From an uncultured Bacteroidales bacterium (GTDB lineage: Bacteria; Bacteroidota; Bacteroidia; Bacteroidales; UBA932): 64,000 bases of DNA. The translations under genes were made by a program, and so were the position numbers. Every line of letters begins with the position of its first letter. Position 1 is the stretch's first letter. The notes beneath the pieces were generated by a model, which saw only the letters and a list, made by a program, of their open reading frames with translations, searched no databases and was not told the origin of the DNA. The stretch spans positions 79,887 through 143,886 of the forward strand of contig CALUTY010000009.1 in assembly GCA_944323825.1 (NCBI GenBank), written 5' to 3'. Shown piece after piece: positions 54,968-64,000 of the stretch.

Positions 54968-55579
54968 ATGCAGGTGCTGAAGGAAGACATACGGAGTCAG
55001 GTATTGGCAGCTGCCCGGCAGCAATTCCGGCAGAAGGGATATTCAAAAACTTCCATGCGCGAAATAGCCGTGTCGGCAGGTGTTGTGGCCGGGAATATCT
55101 ACAACTATTTCACGGGCAAGGACGGGCTGTTCCGCGAGGTGGTCCGTCCGGTTCTGTGTGCCCTGGAAGCAATGCTGCAGGAACACCATGGCATACGAGG
55201 TGAGGATATCATGGCGATGCGGTCAGAGAAGTATCTGAAATCCTGCATAGACGAATATGTCTCACTGATGAACAGGCACCGCGAACTGATGGAGATCCTC
55301 CTGTTCCGCGCTCAAGGCTCTTCTCTGGAGCATTTCCGGGAAGATTATACCGACCGTTCAACAGAGGTGGTCAAAGTGTGGTTCGCAACCATGCAGCAGA
55401 AGCACCCGGAAATCAATACGGCAGTGTCTGATTTCATTATTCATCTGCATACGGTATGGATGTTCACGATGTTTGAGGAATTGCTGATGCATTCAGTACC
55501 GGAACAGGAAATGGAAGCCATTCTGCACGATTACATCTTATTTGAAATCCAGGGCTGGAGGGCAATCATCCAAATATGA
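54968..55579 (+). CDS. TetR/AcrR-family regulator
   Basis: 203 residues from MQVLKEDIRSQV. The N-terminal HTH is AARQQFRQKGYSKTSMREIAVSAGVVAGNIYNYFTGKDGLFREVV (in part), a typical TetR domain. The C-terminal ligand domain has no recognisable specificity. An intrinsic terminator follows, so it is a single transcript upstream of the methyltransferase and ABC genes it may control. Confidence 0.9.
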   Translation: MQVLKEDIRSQVLAAARQQFRQKGYSKTSMREIAVSAGVVAGNIYNYFTGKDGLFREVVRPVLCALEAMLQEHHGIRGEDIMAMRSEKYLKSCIDEYVSLMNRHRELMEILLFRAQGSSLEHFREDYTDRSTEVVKVWFATMQQKHPEINTAVSDFIIHLHTVWMFTMFEELLMHSVPEQEMEAILHDYILFEIQGWRAIIQI

Positions 55580-55628
55580 GAGAAAGACTATGTACATACA
55601 GACGAACAGCCACAACAAAACGGCTGGC

Positions 55629-55665
55629 AAGGAGGAAATCTTTACGGAGGTTTCCTCCTTTTTTT
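55629..55665 (+). terminator. intrinsic terminator after tetR
   Basis: AAGGAGGAAA (55629-55638) and TTTCCTCCTT (55651-55660) are perfect inverted repeats with a 12-base loop and a T-run to 55665. Confidence 0.9.
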
Positions 55666-55780
55666 ATGAACAATTCTGAATATCGTTCACTTTTGCCCGG
55701 CTTTCCCACATTCGGCAAAACAGGCAACTCCCCATGCTGCACGCAATCGGAATATTCACAATCAAACAACAGCATATAAA

Positions 55781-56611
55781 ATGAAACAGGAACACAAATT
55801 TGAGAACATTGTAGCGGAAACATTGTTTATTCCGCTGTACATGAGAGCAAAAGAAAGCCGCCGGGAACATCCCATTCTGAATGACAAGGCAGCGGAACAG
55901 TTAGCGGACAGCCTGGAATACGAATACTCCCGATTCGACGGGGCAAAGCTGAGCGAAGTGGGCTGTGTGGTGCGCGGCTGGTATTTTGACCGGGCGGTAA
56001 AACGCTTCATCGACACTCATTCCCGCCCGGTCGTCGTAAATGTGGGCTGCGGACTGGATACCCGTTTCCAGCGTATCGGAGGTAAGAAAGCCGTCTTCTA
56101 TGATTTGGACTTGCCGGAGGTCATTGCGCTGCGCCGGGAGCTGATACCGGAACAGCCGGGCAATGTCTATATCGCGGCATCCTTGCTGGAAACCGGCTGG
56201 ATGGACGACCTCCGCCGCAAGCATCAAGATGCGGAATTTATCTTCATCGTGGAAGGAGTGCTGATGTATTTTTACGAGAAGCAGGTAAAAGAATTCCTGC
56301 ATCATGTGGCTAGCCGTTTCGGTGGCGGAGAATTGTGGTTTGACGTGTGCGGCACAATGATGAGCCGTCACGGAGTGAAGCCAGATTCGCTCCGCAAACA
56401 CGAGGCACAGATCCGTTCCGGATTGAGTGACGGGCATCTGGTGGAGAGTTGGGAGCCGGCCTTGAGGCTCATTGAGCAGGCCAACTACATGAAGTTCTTC
56501 CGTCCGCGCTGGGGCTTCTTTTTCGGACAGATATTGGGGCGAATGACGCGACTGTGCTACAAGTTCAGCTCATTGCTCGGATATGAGATCAAATGCAGGC
56601 CGGATGCATGA
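55781..56611 (+). CDS. class I SAM-dependent methyltransferase, LCM/PPM family
   Basis: 276 residues. The family (leucine carboxyl methyltransferase-like, COG3315) pattern is seen in VVVNVGCGLDTRFQRI (SAM motif I), FYDLDLPEVIALRREL and FIFIVEGVLMYF. Relatives methylate carboxyl or hydroxyl groups in secondary metabolism. Leu codons here are often TTG and GCG is common, unlike copA next door, which suggests transfer. It is the first gene of an operon with two ABC half-transporters. The substrate is unknown. Confidence 0.88.
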   Translation: MKQEHKFENIVAETLFIPLYMRAKESRREHPILNDKAAEQLADSLEYEYSRFDGAKLSEVGCVVRGWYFDRAVKRFIDTHSRPVVVNVGCGLDTRFQRIGGKKAVFYDLDLPEVIALRRELIPEQPGNVYIAASLLETGWMDDLRRKHQDAEFIFIVEGVLMYFYEKQVKEFLHHVASRFGGGELWFDVCGTMMSRHGVKPDSLRKHEAQIRSGLSDGHLVESWEPALRLIEQANYMKFFRPRWGFFFGQILGRMTRLCYKFSSLLGYEIKCRPDA

Positions 56612-56648
56612 GTGATTGAAAACGCAGTTTCAAATAATTTCTATTACA

Positions 56649-58469
56649 ATGGATAAACTGAATAAGAAAAAAGGTCTGTCCCGGCTGTTCGAAATAGCGG
56701 GAGAAAAGAAAGGGCTGCTTATACTGGCGGGAATACTCTCGGCAGGCAGTGCTGTATGTATGCTTGTGCCCTACTGGGCGGTTTATGAAATTTTGAAAGA
56801 ATTGCTGACGCATGGAGGAAATCCCGCCGATTCGGACGGAGCCGCCATGATACGCTGGGGCTGGATAGCGTTTGGAGGACTTGCCGGCGGACTGGTATTG
56901 CTTTATGCCGCCCTGATGTCTTCTCATACTGCGGCTTTCCGGATTCTTTACGGACTGCGTGTCCGTCTGTCGGAACATATCGGCAGGCTTCCGTTGGGGT
57001 ATCTGAACAACACTTCCACCGGAGCCATCAAGAAAACAATGGACCAGAACATCGAAAAGATAGAAGGGTTCATTGCCCATACCATTCCGGACTTGGTGAA
57101 TGTGGTGGCCACTGTGGCGGTGATGCTGATTATCTTCTTTTCGCTGGATGCGTGGCTGACGGCCGTATGCCTGGCGGTCGTAGCGGTCAGTCTGTTTCTT
57201 CAATTCTCCAATTTCATGGGCAAAAGGGCAAGGGAGTTTATGGGCATCTATTACGATGCGCAGGAAAAGATGAGCGCATCCGCCGTGCAGTATGTGAGGG
57301 GGATGCCCGTTGTCAAGATTTTCGGGCAGAGTGTCCGTTCGTTCCGTCAGTTCAATGCCGAAATCCAGGCATACAAGACCTTTGCCTTAAAGTGTTGCGA
57401 CACCTACCAGAACGGAATGATAGCCTTTACGGTTCTGCTCAATTCGATGGTGACATTCATTCTCCCCATGGGCATTTTGCTGATGCAAGCTAATCCTCAG
57501 TCGTTGTCATTGGCGGCGGTATGGTTGTTCTTCATCATCATGGGGCCTGGTATGGCTTCTCCCGTCTATAAACTGACATTCTTGGGAGGCAACACGCGTG
57601 ATATTGATGAAGGTGTAAAACGCATCGACCGCATCTTGGAAAAGAAACCGATAGCGGAACCGGAGTGCCCGCAGGTGCCTGCATCCTACGATGTGGAGTT
57701 CCGCCATGTGTCATTCTCCTACGAAAACACGGAGCAGGGAACACGGACAGAAGCCTTGCGCGATGTCAGCTTTATAGCACCGCAGGGGAAAATAACCGCT
57801 CTTGTCGGCCCGTCAGGAAGCGGCAAATCAACGGTTGCCAACCTGATACCCCGGTTCTGGGATGTGGAGCAAGGAGAAATACTCATAGGAGGCGTGAATA
57901 TCCGTCAGATAGCCACAGAGAAGCTGATGGACATGGTGTCTTTCGTATTTCAGGACACTTTCCTGTTTTATGACACATTATATGAGAACATCGCCGTCGG
58001 TTCTCCCACAGCCACCCGGGAAAAGGTGATAGCCGCAGCCAAAGCTGCCCAATGCCATGACTTCATCGAACGGTTGCCGCAGGGATACGACACGCGGATA
58101 GGCGACAAAGGTGTGTATCTCTCCGGAGGCGAAGCGCAACGGATATGTGTGGCACGTGCTATCCTAAAGAATGCCCCGATACTGGTGCTGGACGAAGCCA
58201 CGGCATTTGCCGACCCGGAAAACGAGTATAAGATGCAGATGGCCCTGCAATCCCTGATAAAGGACAAGACGGTCATTGTGATAGCGCACCGGCTGTCTTC
58301 CATCGTTTCGGCATATCAGATTGTCGTCATGAAAGAAGGGCGCATTGTGCAATACGGAAAACACGAACAGCTGTCAGTAACAGAAGGTGTATATAAGAAT
58401 ATGTGGGATGCCTATACGAGTGCTTACCACTGGACGTTGAACAAAAACCAAGAGGAGAACAGAATATGA
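56649..58469 (+). CDS. ABC half-transporter (IrtA/YbtP-like), permease plus ATPase
   Basis: 606 residues from MDKLNKKKGLS. Six membrane segments (about 20-300) precede the nucleotide-binding domain: ALVGPSGSGKST (Walker A), VFQDTFLFYDTLYENIAVG (Q-loop), LSGGEAQRICVARAIL (signature) and ILVLDEATAFADPENE (Walker B and D-loop). The AFADPENE variant is typical of the IrtA/YbtP group, which acts in siderophore transport. Forms a heterodimer with the next gene, whose start overlaps its stop as ATGA. Confidence 0.93.
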   Translation: MDKLNKKKGLSRLFEIAGEKKGLLILAGILSAGSAVCMLVPYWAVYEILKELLTHGGNPADSDGAAMIRWGWIAFGGLAGGLVLLYAALMSSHTAAFRILYGLRVRLSEHIGRLPLGYLNNTSTGAIKKTMDQNIEKIEGFIAHTIPDLVNVVATVAVMLIIFFSLDAWLTAVCLAVVAVSLFLQFSNFMGKRAREFMGIYYDAQEKMSASAVQYVRGMPVVKIFGQSVRSFRQFNAEIQAYKTFALKCCDTYQNGMIAFTVLLNSMVTFILPMGILLMQANPQSLSLAAVWLFFIIMGPGMASPVYKLTFLGGNTRDIDEGVKRIDRILEKKPIAEPECPQVPASYDVEFRHVSFSYENTEQGTRTEALRDVSFIAPQGKITALVGPSGSGKSTVANLIPRFWDVEQGEILIGGVNIRQIATEKLMDMVSFVFQDTFLFYDTLYENIAVGSPTATREKVIAAAKAAQCHDFIERLPQGYDTRIGDKGVYLSGGEAQRICVARAILKNAPILVLDEATAFADPENEYKMQMALQSLIKDKTVIVIAHRLSSIVSAYQIVVMKEGRIVQYGKHEQLSVTEGVYKNMWDAYTSAYHWTLNKNQEENRI

Positions 58470-60196
58470 ACGCAATCAAGAACATTACTATAGGACATGT
58501 CGAACGGCTATACAAGCCAGTAGGATACACCATGCTTGCCAACCTGGTCAACATCGTGCCGTTCTGCCTCTCTATTGAAGCGGTACGCATCATCTTCAGT
58601 GCTTTTGACGGGAGCGGACAGCCGCTTGACACCACCCGCCTGTGGTATATATTCGCTATTATGGTTGTTTATATGCTGGTCATGGCTTTGGCGGAACGGG
58701 CATCCTATCGTGCCAATTTCCGGGGAGCCTACGAAATGAGCGCATCGGGACGCTTATCGCTGGCGGAACATCTACGGAAACTTTCGCTGGGATTCCTGTC
58801 CAGACGCGACCCCGGCGATTTGTCTTCCATGCTTATTACGGACTTCATGATGGCGGAAACCGGTATCTCGCACCACTTGCCCCAGCTGATGGGTGCCGTG
58901 GTCATGCCCGTACTGGCTTTTGCCTCGCTGGTCTGGATAGACTGGAGGATGGCGGTCGCCATGTTTGCCGCCTTGCCGCTTGCCATGCTCGTGTTATGGG
59001 CAAGCACAAAGGCACAGCGGAAGTTAAGCGGCAGGCAAATTCAAGCAAAAATAAATGCTGGAAATCGGTTGGAAGAATACTTACAGGGTATTCGTGTAAT
59101 GAAAGCGTACAATCTGATAGGTGACCGCTTCGTCAGGCTGCGCGACGCATTTGCGGAACTTCGCCGTGTCTGTATCCGTCAGGAAGCCCTGCTGGGCCCG
59201 TTCGTCTTGCTGAGCATCACTTTAGTCCGTGCCGGGCTGACGATGATGGTCCTGTGCGGAACTTACCTTCTGCTTGGAGGCGAACTTTCTCTGCTTGTAT
59301 TCGTTCTGTTCCTCGTGGTCGGCTCCCGCGTGTTCGATCCGCTGACTTCCGCACTGACAAACTTTACCGAGTTCCGCTATTTTTCCATTGCCGGAGGCCG
59401 CATCCTTACCCTTATGAACGAGCCGGAAATGAAAGGAGAACGGCAGTCCCCGGAAGCAGGCGACATCAGGTTTGAAGATGTATCGTTCTCCTATCAGGAC
59501 AAGGAAGTGCTGCATGACATTTCGATGACCTTCACTGAAAATTCATTGACTGCCCTTGTCGGCCCTTCCGGCAGCGGGAAAAGTACTGTGATGAAACTAT
59601 GTGCCCGTTTCTACGACCCGCAGAAGGGACGGATCTTTTTCAATGGTGTTCCGACTGATGAAATAAATCCCGAAAGTCTGATGAACCATATTACCATGGT
59701 GTTCCAGGATGTCTATCTGTTTCAGGACACCATACGCAACAACATCCGTTTCGGCAAGACGGATGCGACGGAGGAAGAAATCATCGCTGCAGCCAGAAAA
59801 GCCTGCTGTCATGACTTTATAATGCGTTTGCCTCAGGGCTACGACACGATGGTGGGCGAAGGCGGCTGTACTCTTTCAGGCGGGGAAAAGCAGCGCATAT
59901 CCATAGCCCGCGCCATTCTCAAGGACGCCCGAATCATCCTGCTTGACGAAGCCACCGCCTCACTTGACCCCGAAAATGAAGCGGAAGTGCAGAACGCCAT
60001 TGACACGCTCATCAAGGGACGCACCGTCATTGCCATTGCACACAGGCTGAAAACCGTCAAGAATGCCGACAGGATAATTGTCATGGACAACGGACAGATA
60101 AAGGAAGAAGGCACACATGAGACATTGATGCAGGCCGATGGCCTGTATACCCGATTGTGGAACATCCAGGAACACATTTCAGGCTGGAGGCTGTAG
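58466..60196 (+). CDS. ABC half-transporter (IrtB/YbtQ-like), permease plus ATPase
   Basis: 576 residues from MNAIKNITIGHVERL. Six membrane segments are followed by LVGPSGSGKSTVMKL, VFQDVYLFQDTIRNNI, LSGGEKQRISIARAIL and ILLDEATASLDPENE, all intact, so both ATP sites of the heterodimer should bind ATP, with this one providing the standard D-loop. Translationally coupled to the previous gene by a 4-base overlap. Import of a siderophore-like compound or export of a methylated one are both possible. Confidence 0.93.
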   Translation: MNAIKNITIGHVERLYKPVGYTMLANLVNIVPFCLSIEAVRIIFSAFDGSGQPLDTTRLWYIFAIMVVYMLVMALAERASYRANFRGAYEMSASGRLSLAEHLRKLSLGFLSRRDPGDLSSMLITDFMMAETGISHHLPQLMGAVVMPVLAFASLVWIDWRMAVAMFAALPLAMLVLWASTKAQRKLSGRQIQAKINAGNRLEEYLQGIRVMKAYNLIGDRFVRLRDAFAELRRVCIRQEALLGPFVLLSITLVRAGLTMMVLCGTYLLLGGELSLLVFVLFLVVGSRVFDPLTSALTNFTEFRYFSIAGGRILTLMNEPEMKGERQSPEAGDIRFEDVSFSYQDKEVLHDISMTFTENSLTALVGPSGSGKSTVMKLCARFYDPQKGRIFFNGVPTDEINPESLMNHITMVFQDVYLFQDTIRNNIRFGKTDATEEEIIAAARKACCHDFIMRLPQGYDTMVGEGGCTLSGGEKQRISIARAILKDARIILLDEATASLDPENEAEVQNAIDTLIKGRTVIAIAHRLKTVKNADRIIVMDNGQIKEEGTHETLMQADGLYTRLWNIQEHISGWRL

Positions 60197-60297
60197 AATC
60201 CGCCTGCACATCCCCCGATTGTCTCCTGACCGGCGTTTTCCGGAGAATCATTAATTTTTTCAGTAAAAATGATACACCGGAAAAATGAATATATTCC

Positions 60298-60305
60298 TAT
60301 CTTTG
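60298..60305 (+). promoter_or_regulatory. -7 box of the MATE gene
   Basis: TATCTTTG matches TAnnTTTG, 34 bases before the start codon. No clear -33 element. Confidence 0.5.
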
Positions 60306-60339
60306 CAGCCGGTTGAAGACAATCGGCTTGAAAAGGAAT

Positions 60340-61758
60340 ATGGCAAGAGCAGGAGAAAAGAGCCAGAACAGGCTACTCAAGATGGTGCAGGACGGTCTTC
60401 CGATGACCCTCGGGCAGCAGCTGAGGCTGACCGTGCAGCTCAGTATCCCGGCCATAATCTCCCAGCTCTCGTCCATCCTCATGCAGTTCATTGACGCGTC
60501 GATGGTGGGCAGTCTCGGGGCAGAAGCGTCGGCCTCCATAGGTCTGGTCTCAACGACCACATGGCTGTTCATGGGACTTACATCGGCCTGTGCCACCGGA
60601 TTTTTCGTCCAGGTGTCGCACCTTCTCGGGGCCAAGGACAATGCCACGGCAAGGGATGTCCTGCGGCAGTCGATAGTGATGTGCATGATATTCAGCTGCA
60701 TACTGGTGGTCATCGGCTGTGCTGTAAGCGGTCCGCTGCCACGGTGGCTCGGCGGTGATGAAACGATACACAGGGATGCTTCCCTGTACTTCCTCATCTT
60801 CATGCTGTCACTTCCGGCAATGCAGCTCAATGTGCTTGCCAGCGGGATGCTCAGGAGCAGCGGGAACATGTACACGCCGAGTGCGCTGAACATATTGATG
60901 TGCTTTCTGGATGTGGCGTTCAATTTCTTCCTGATATTCCCGACCCGGACAGTATCCGTCCTCGGACTTGACATAACCATGCCGGGAGCCGGGCTCGGAG
61001 TCAGCGGTGCAGCTCTCGGAACAGCCCTTGCAGCCCTTGTGGTGGCGGCACTCCTGATGAAGGAACTGTGCCTTAAATCCCCTGAACTGAGACTCACGCA
61101 TGAAAAGGGAAGTTTCAGACCGACAAGGGCCTGCTTCAGCAATGCCATAGGAATAGCCCTGCCGATGGGCTGCGAGAGGGTGGTGATGTGCGGTGCACAG
61201 ATAATGTCCACCATAATCGTCGCCCCTCTCGGAACAGTGGCAATAGCAGCCAATTCATTTGCCATCACGGCTGAAAGCCTCTGCTACATGCCGGGATACG
61301 GAATATCAAACGCTGCCACTACGCTTGTGGGCCAAAGCATTGGGGCGAGGCGGAGAGATCTGACATGGAGATTCGCACATATCTCGGTGCTCATGGGAAT
61401 GGCAGTCATGGCTCTGATGGGGGTAGTGATGTATGCCGGAGCACCGCTGATAATGGGGATAATGACACCGGATGCGGAAGTGATGGCCCTCGGAGCAAGA
61501 ATCCTCAGGATAGAAGCATTTGCCGAACCGATGTACGCAGCTTCGATAGTGGCCTACGGAGTCTTTGTCGGTGCCGGCGACACCCTCATCCCGAGCATAA
61601 TGAATTTGGGCAGCATCTGGGCCGTAAGGCTTTCGCTTGCGGCATTTCTTGCTCCGGAATACGGACTTGAAGGAGTGTGGATAGCCATGTGCGTGGAGCT
61701 CTGCTTCAGGGGAATCATTTTCCTGACAAGGCTGTACCGGAAAAAATGGCTGAAATGA
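60340..61758 (+). CDS. MATE-family multidrug efflux protein
   Basis: 472 residues from MARAGEKSQN, with AAAAGGA just upstream. Twelve membrane segments in two halves. Family features include SIPAIISQLSSILMQFIDASMVG (in part) in the first helix, AKDNATARDVL and the second-half repeat GCERVVMCGAQIMSTIIVAPLGT (in part). It exports cationic drugs or metabolites using an ion gradient; substrate unknown. The open frame begins at TTG 60313, but this lies just after the promoter box. Confidence 0.92.
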   Translation: MARAGEKSQNRLLKMVQDGLPMTLGQQLRLTVQLSIPAIISQLSSILMQFIDASMVGSLGAEASASIGLVSTTTWLFMGLTSACATGFFVQVSHLLGAKDNATARDVLRQSIVMCMIFSCILVVIGCAVSGPLPRWLGGDETIHRDASLYFLIFMLSLPAMQLNVLASGMLRSSGNMYTPSALNILMCFLDVAFNFFLIFPTRTVSVLGLDITMPGAGLGVSGAALGTALAALVVAALLMKELCLKSPELRLTHEKGSFRPTRACFSNAIGIALPMGCERVVMCGAQIMSTIIVAPLGTVAIAANSFAITAESLCYMPGYGISNAATTLVGQSIGARRRDLTWRFAHISVLMGMAVMALMGVVMYAGAPLIMGIMTPDAEVMALGARILRIEAFAEPMYAASIVAYGVFVGAGDTLIPSIMNLGSIWAVRLSLAAFLAPEYGLEGVWIAMCVELCFRGIIFLTRLYRKKWLK

Positions 61759-61813
61759 GCTTGCCTGGGACTGCCGTAATTATAGTTGAATGATAAGACA
61801 AAAAGGAAATAAA

Positions 61814-62665
61814 ATGGAAAAGATCATCAATGCCGAATTCGGCGGGGAGCGCCCGCTTTTCGCTTCCCATGACCTGTATCTCGAAAATGTGACCATCCGT
61901 GAAGGGGAATCGGCCATCAAGGAATGCAGCAACATCGAAGCCGTGAACTGCCGCTTTGAAGGGAACTACCCGTTCTGGCATGTGCACGGATTCAGGATTG
62001 ACAGGTGCTACTTCGATGTCGGCGGCCGTTCCGCCCTGTGGTATTCCGACCATCTCAAGATGACGGACACCACGATAGATGCCCCGAAGATGTTCAGGGA
62101 AATGACTGACATCGAGATTGAGAATGTGGTGCTGAACGATGCCGATGAAATCTTCTGGAGATGCGACAGGATAAAGGCGAAGAACCTCGTGCTGCACGGT
62201 GGCACCTATCCGTTCATGTTCAGCAGGAACATATATGTGGACGGCCTGGAGAGCGACAGCAAATATGTCTTCCAGTATGTGAAGGATGTGGAGATACACA
62301 ACGCCAGGATAACTACCAAGGATGCCTTCTGGGAAGTGGAGGATGTGACCATCTACGACTCTGAACTGAACGGCGAATACCTCGGCTGGCATTCGAGGAA
62401 CCTGCGTCTGGTGAACTGCCATATAACGGGCGAGCAGCCTCTCTGCTACGCCCACGACCTGGTGCTGGAAAACTGCACATTCAGCCCTGACTGTGACCGT
62501 GCCTTCGAATACAGCACCCTGAATGCCGACATCCGCGGAAGCATCACCAACATCAAGAACCCGATGTCCGGACGCATCACCGCCGACCATATCGGCTCAA
62601 TCACAATTGACGGGAACATCAAGGCTCCGGCTGACTGCATCATAGAAACAAGGGATGAGAAGTAA
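61814..62665 (+). CDS. DUF3737 right-handed beta-helix protein
   Basis: 283 residues from MEKIINAEFGGERPLF. Repeated short strands (for example LYLENVTI, NIEAVNCRF, FRIDRCYF, HLKMTDTTI, IEIENVVL, RIKAKNLVL, LRLVNCHI, LVLENCTF) with a period of about 20-22 residues mark a parallel beta-helix. The family is common in gut bacteria and uncharacterised; there is no signal peptide. It is followed at once by a MalY-type gene, whose first possible start lies within its last codons. Confidence 0.9.
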   Translation: MEKIINAEFGGERPLFASHDLYLENVTIREGESAIKECSNIEAVNCRFEGNYPFWHVHGFRIDRCYFDVGGRSALWYSDHLKMTDTTIDAPKMFREMTDIEIENVVLNDADEIFWRCDRIKAKNLVLHGGTYPFMFSRNIYVDGLESDSKYVFQYVKDVEIHNARITTKDAFWEVEDVTIYDSELNGEYLGWHSRNLRLVNCHITGEQPLCYAHDLVLENCTFSPDCDRAFEYSTLNADIRGSITNIKNPMSGRITADHIGSITIDGNIKAPADCIIETRDEK

Positions 62666-62675
62666 TGTGAGTCCT

Positions 62676-63902
62676 ATGAAATACAATTTTGACGAAATGA
62701 TCGACCGCCGTGGCAGCGGTTCATACAAATGGGACGGCATAGACAGGAAAGACATACTCCCCATGTGGGTGGCAGACATGGACTTCCGAGCCGCCGACCC
62801 GATAATGGATGCACTCAGGAAAAGGGTTGAACATGGGGTCTTCGGCTATACCAGAGTCCCGGACGCGTATTATCAGGCCGTAATGGACTGGTTCCGGAGA
62901 AGACACGGCCTGGAAATGAAGAAGGAATGGATCACCTATGTCCCGGGCGTGGTGCCGGCCATCTCCGCCATCATCAAGGCATTCACATGTCCAGGTGACA
63001 AGGTTCTGATACAGACGCCTGTCTACAACTGCTTCTTCTCCTCCATCCGGAACAACGGATGTGGATCAGCGGAGAACACACTCATATTGGAAAATGCAGC
63101 CGAAGACAATACGGGCCACGGCCCGGCTGAGGCCGGCGCACCGGCTCATACGGGAAGATATGTCATAGACTTCGATGACCTGGAAAAGAAAGCGGCAGAC
63201 CCTGCGGTGAAACTTATGCTTCTCTGCAATCCACACAACCCTGCCGGCCGCGTCTGGACCCGTGAGGAACTCACACGCATAGGAGAGATATGTCTCAGAA
63301 ACAATGTCATGGTCGTGGCAGATGAAATCCACTGCGAACTTGTCTTCGGCGGTCATAAGTACATTCCTTTCGCCTCGATTTCAGAAGAGTTCCTGCATAA
63401 CTGCATCACCTGCATATCCCCGAGCAAGGCATTCAACATAGCCGGGCTACAGATAGCCAATATCGTGGCCTCAGACCCGGAGAAGAAGGCAAAAATCGAC
63501 AGGGCAGTCAACATAAACGAAGTCTGCGATGTCAACCCGTTCGGCGTCAATGCCCTGATCGCAGCCTACAATGAGGGTGAAGAATGGCTTGAACAACTGC
63601 TTGAGTACATCAGCGGCAACTGGCAGTATATGAAAGAATTCTGCGCAAAAAAACTGCCGGATTTCCCACTTGTCGAACTCGAAGGGACCTATCTTGCATG
63701 GATGGACTGCCGCAAGCTCGCAATGCCTTCCATGCAGCTCGAAGAAGACCTTATCGAAAAGACCGGTCTCTGGCTGAATGCCGGTTCCATGTATGGAGAG
63801 GACGGGGAAGGCTTCATGCGCTGGAATCTCGCCTGCCCTCGCGCAAGGGTCATAGACGGCCTCGGCAGATTCCTGAAATATATTTCTGCAGCCGGGAAAT
63901 GA
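62676..63902 (+). CDS. MalY/PatB-type PLP-dependent aminotransferase (C-S lyase)
   Basis: 408 residues from MKYNFDEMIDRRGSGSYKWD, the family opening. PLP lysine is in SPSKAFNIAGLQIAN. LCNPHNPAGRVWTREEL, DEIHCELVF and the final MRWNLACPRA (Arg binding the carboxylate) are typical. It probably cleaves cystathionine or cysteine conjugates to thiol, pyruvate and ammonia. An ATG at 62655 is in frame and overlaps the DUF3737 stop. The region about 130-160 has a small extra loop. Confidence 0.93.
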   Translation: MKYNFDEMIDRRGSGSYKWDGIDRKDILPMWVADMDFRAADPIMDALRKRVEHGVFGYTRVPDAYYQAVMDWFRRRHGLEMKKEWITYVPGVVPAISAIIKAFTCPGDKVLIQTPVYNCFFSSIRNNGCGSAENTLILENAAEDNTGHGPAEAGAPAHTGRYVIDFDDLEKKAADPAVKLMLLCNPHNPAGRVWTREELTRIGEICLRNNVMVVADEIHCELVFGGHKYIPFASISEEFLHNCITCISPSKAFNIAGLQIANIVASDPEKKAKIDRAVNINEVCDVNPFGVNALIAAYNEGEEWLEQLLEYISGNWQYMKEFCAKKLPDFPLVELEGTYLAWMDCRKLAMPSMQLEEDLIEKTGLWLNAGSMYGEDGEGFMRWNLACPRARVIDGLGRFLKYISAAGK

Positions 63903-63955
63903 GATGCCTGGGTAGTGTTTCATACAGTGTGTCCGGAGTAAGCCTTCAGACCTTT

Positions 63956-63971
63956 TAGTTTTGCAAATATA
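63956..63971. promoter_or_regulatory. overlapping -7-like boxes on both strands
   Basis: TAGTTTTG (63956-63963, plus) and TATATTTG (63971-63964, minus) both match TAnnTTTG, back to back. A -33 element was not found for either. The plus-strand box could serve a gene just beyond the window. 63903-64000 holds no gene. Confidence 0.3.
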
Positions 63972-64000
63972 TCAATTTATCCGTTACCTCATTGGCAGGC

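Overview
The window comes from the chromosome of a gut-type Bacteroidales bacterium with roughly 50% GC. The evidence is a SusC/SusD locus with a FecR anti-sigma and ECF sigma factor, many lipoprotein signal peptides ending in Ser/Ala-Cys, a DUF4249 lipoprotein paired with a TonB receptor, and repeated promoter elements of the Bacteroidetes type (TTTG, about 20 bases, TAnnTTTG). I cannot name the genus safely. No rRNA, tRNA, CRISPR array or intact insertion sequence was seen.

Layout. 1-1545: start of an alpha-amylase gene (minus strand, runs off the window) behind a possible short leader ORF. 1546-3136: a decayed stretch with a scrap of an AraC regulator, the first part of an oxidoreductase, an orphan promoter with ribosome binding site, and a truncated GNAT acetyltransferase. 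3137-15864: one long minus-strand operon, fecR-susC-susD, two phosphodiester glycosidases (NAGPA family), two IPT/NHL lipoproteins, ECF sigma factor and a GH20 hexosaminidase. It looks like a glycan utilisation system aimed at GlcNAc, perhaps GlcNAc-1-phosphodiesters. 15981-17208: yaaA and two small genes. About 17215-22480: a small AT-richer island carrying an AbiTii-like fragment, a regulator, a primase, a DUF4099/DUF3945 protein, an ADP-ribosylglycohydrolase homologue lacking metal-site residues, and a protein with three zinc ribbons and four HTH units; no integrase or transfer gene is visible.

22601-41149 is mostly core: PPi-type phosphofructokinase, then ligA, yihY, relA/spoT, an Ig-like lipoprotein, an outer-membrane protein and ispG on the plus strand; then a CNNM/CBS protein and rsfS-ftsH-cdsA-psd on the minus strand, with birA divergent. 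41226-46979 holds a TonB receptor with its DUF4249 partner and a second TonB receptor behind a NikR-like regulator; between the last two lies a GTAACA-N16-TGTTAC palindrome with the geometry of a NikR operator. 47158-49372 is a sigma/anti-sigma/lipoprotein operon. 50345-51120 is an aldo/keto reductase with an internal deletion. 51289-54766 is a metal-resistance pair: an AraC regulator with a metal-binding-like N-terminus, and a copper ATPase fused to a CopZ-like domain that also has its own internal ribosome binding site. 54968-60196 is a probable transferred cassette (TetR, methyltransferase, two ABC half-transporters). The window ends with a MATE exporter, a DUF3737 beta-helix protein and a MalY-type lyase.

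The most unusual points are the NikR-like regulator that has lost its three histidine ligands but sits beside a NikR-geometry operator, the paired NAGPA enzymes in a Sus locus, the CopA-CopZ fusion with an internal start, the four-HTH protein with four 10-bp repeats upstream, and the degenerate ADP-ribosylglycohydrolase.
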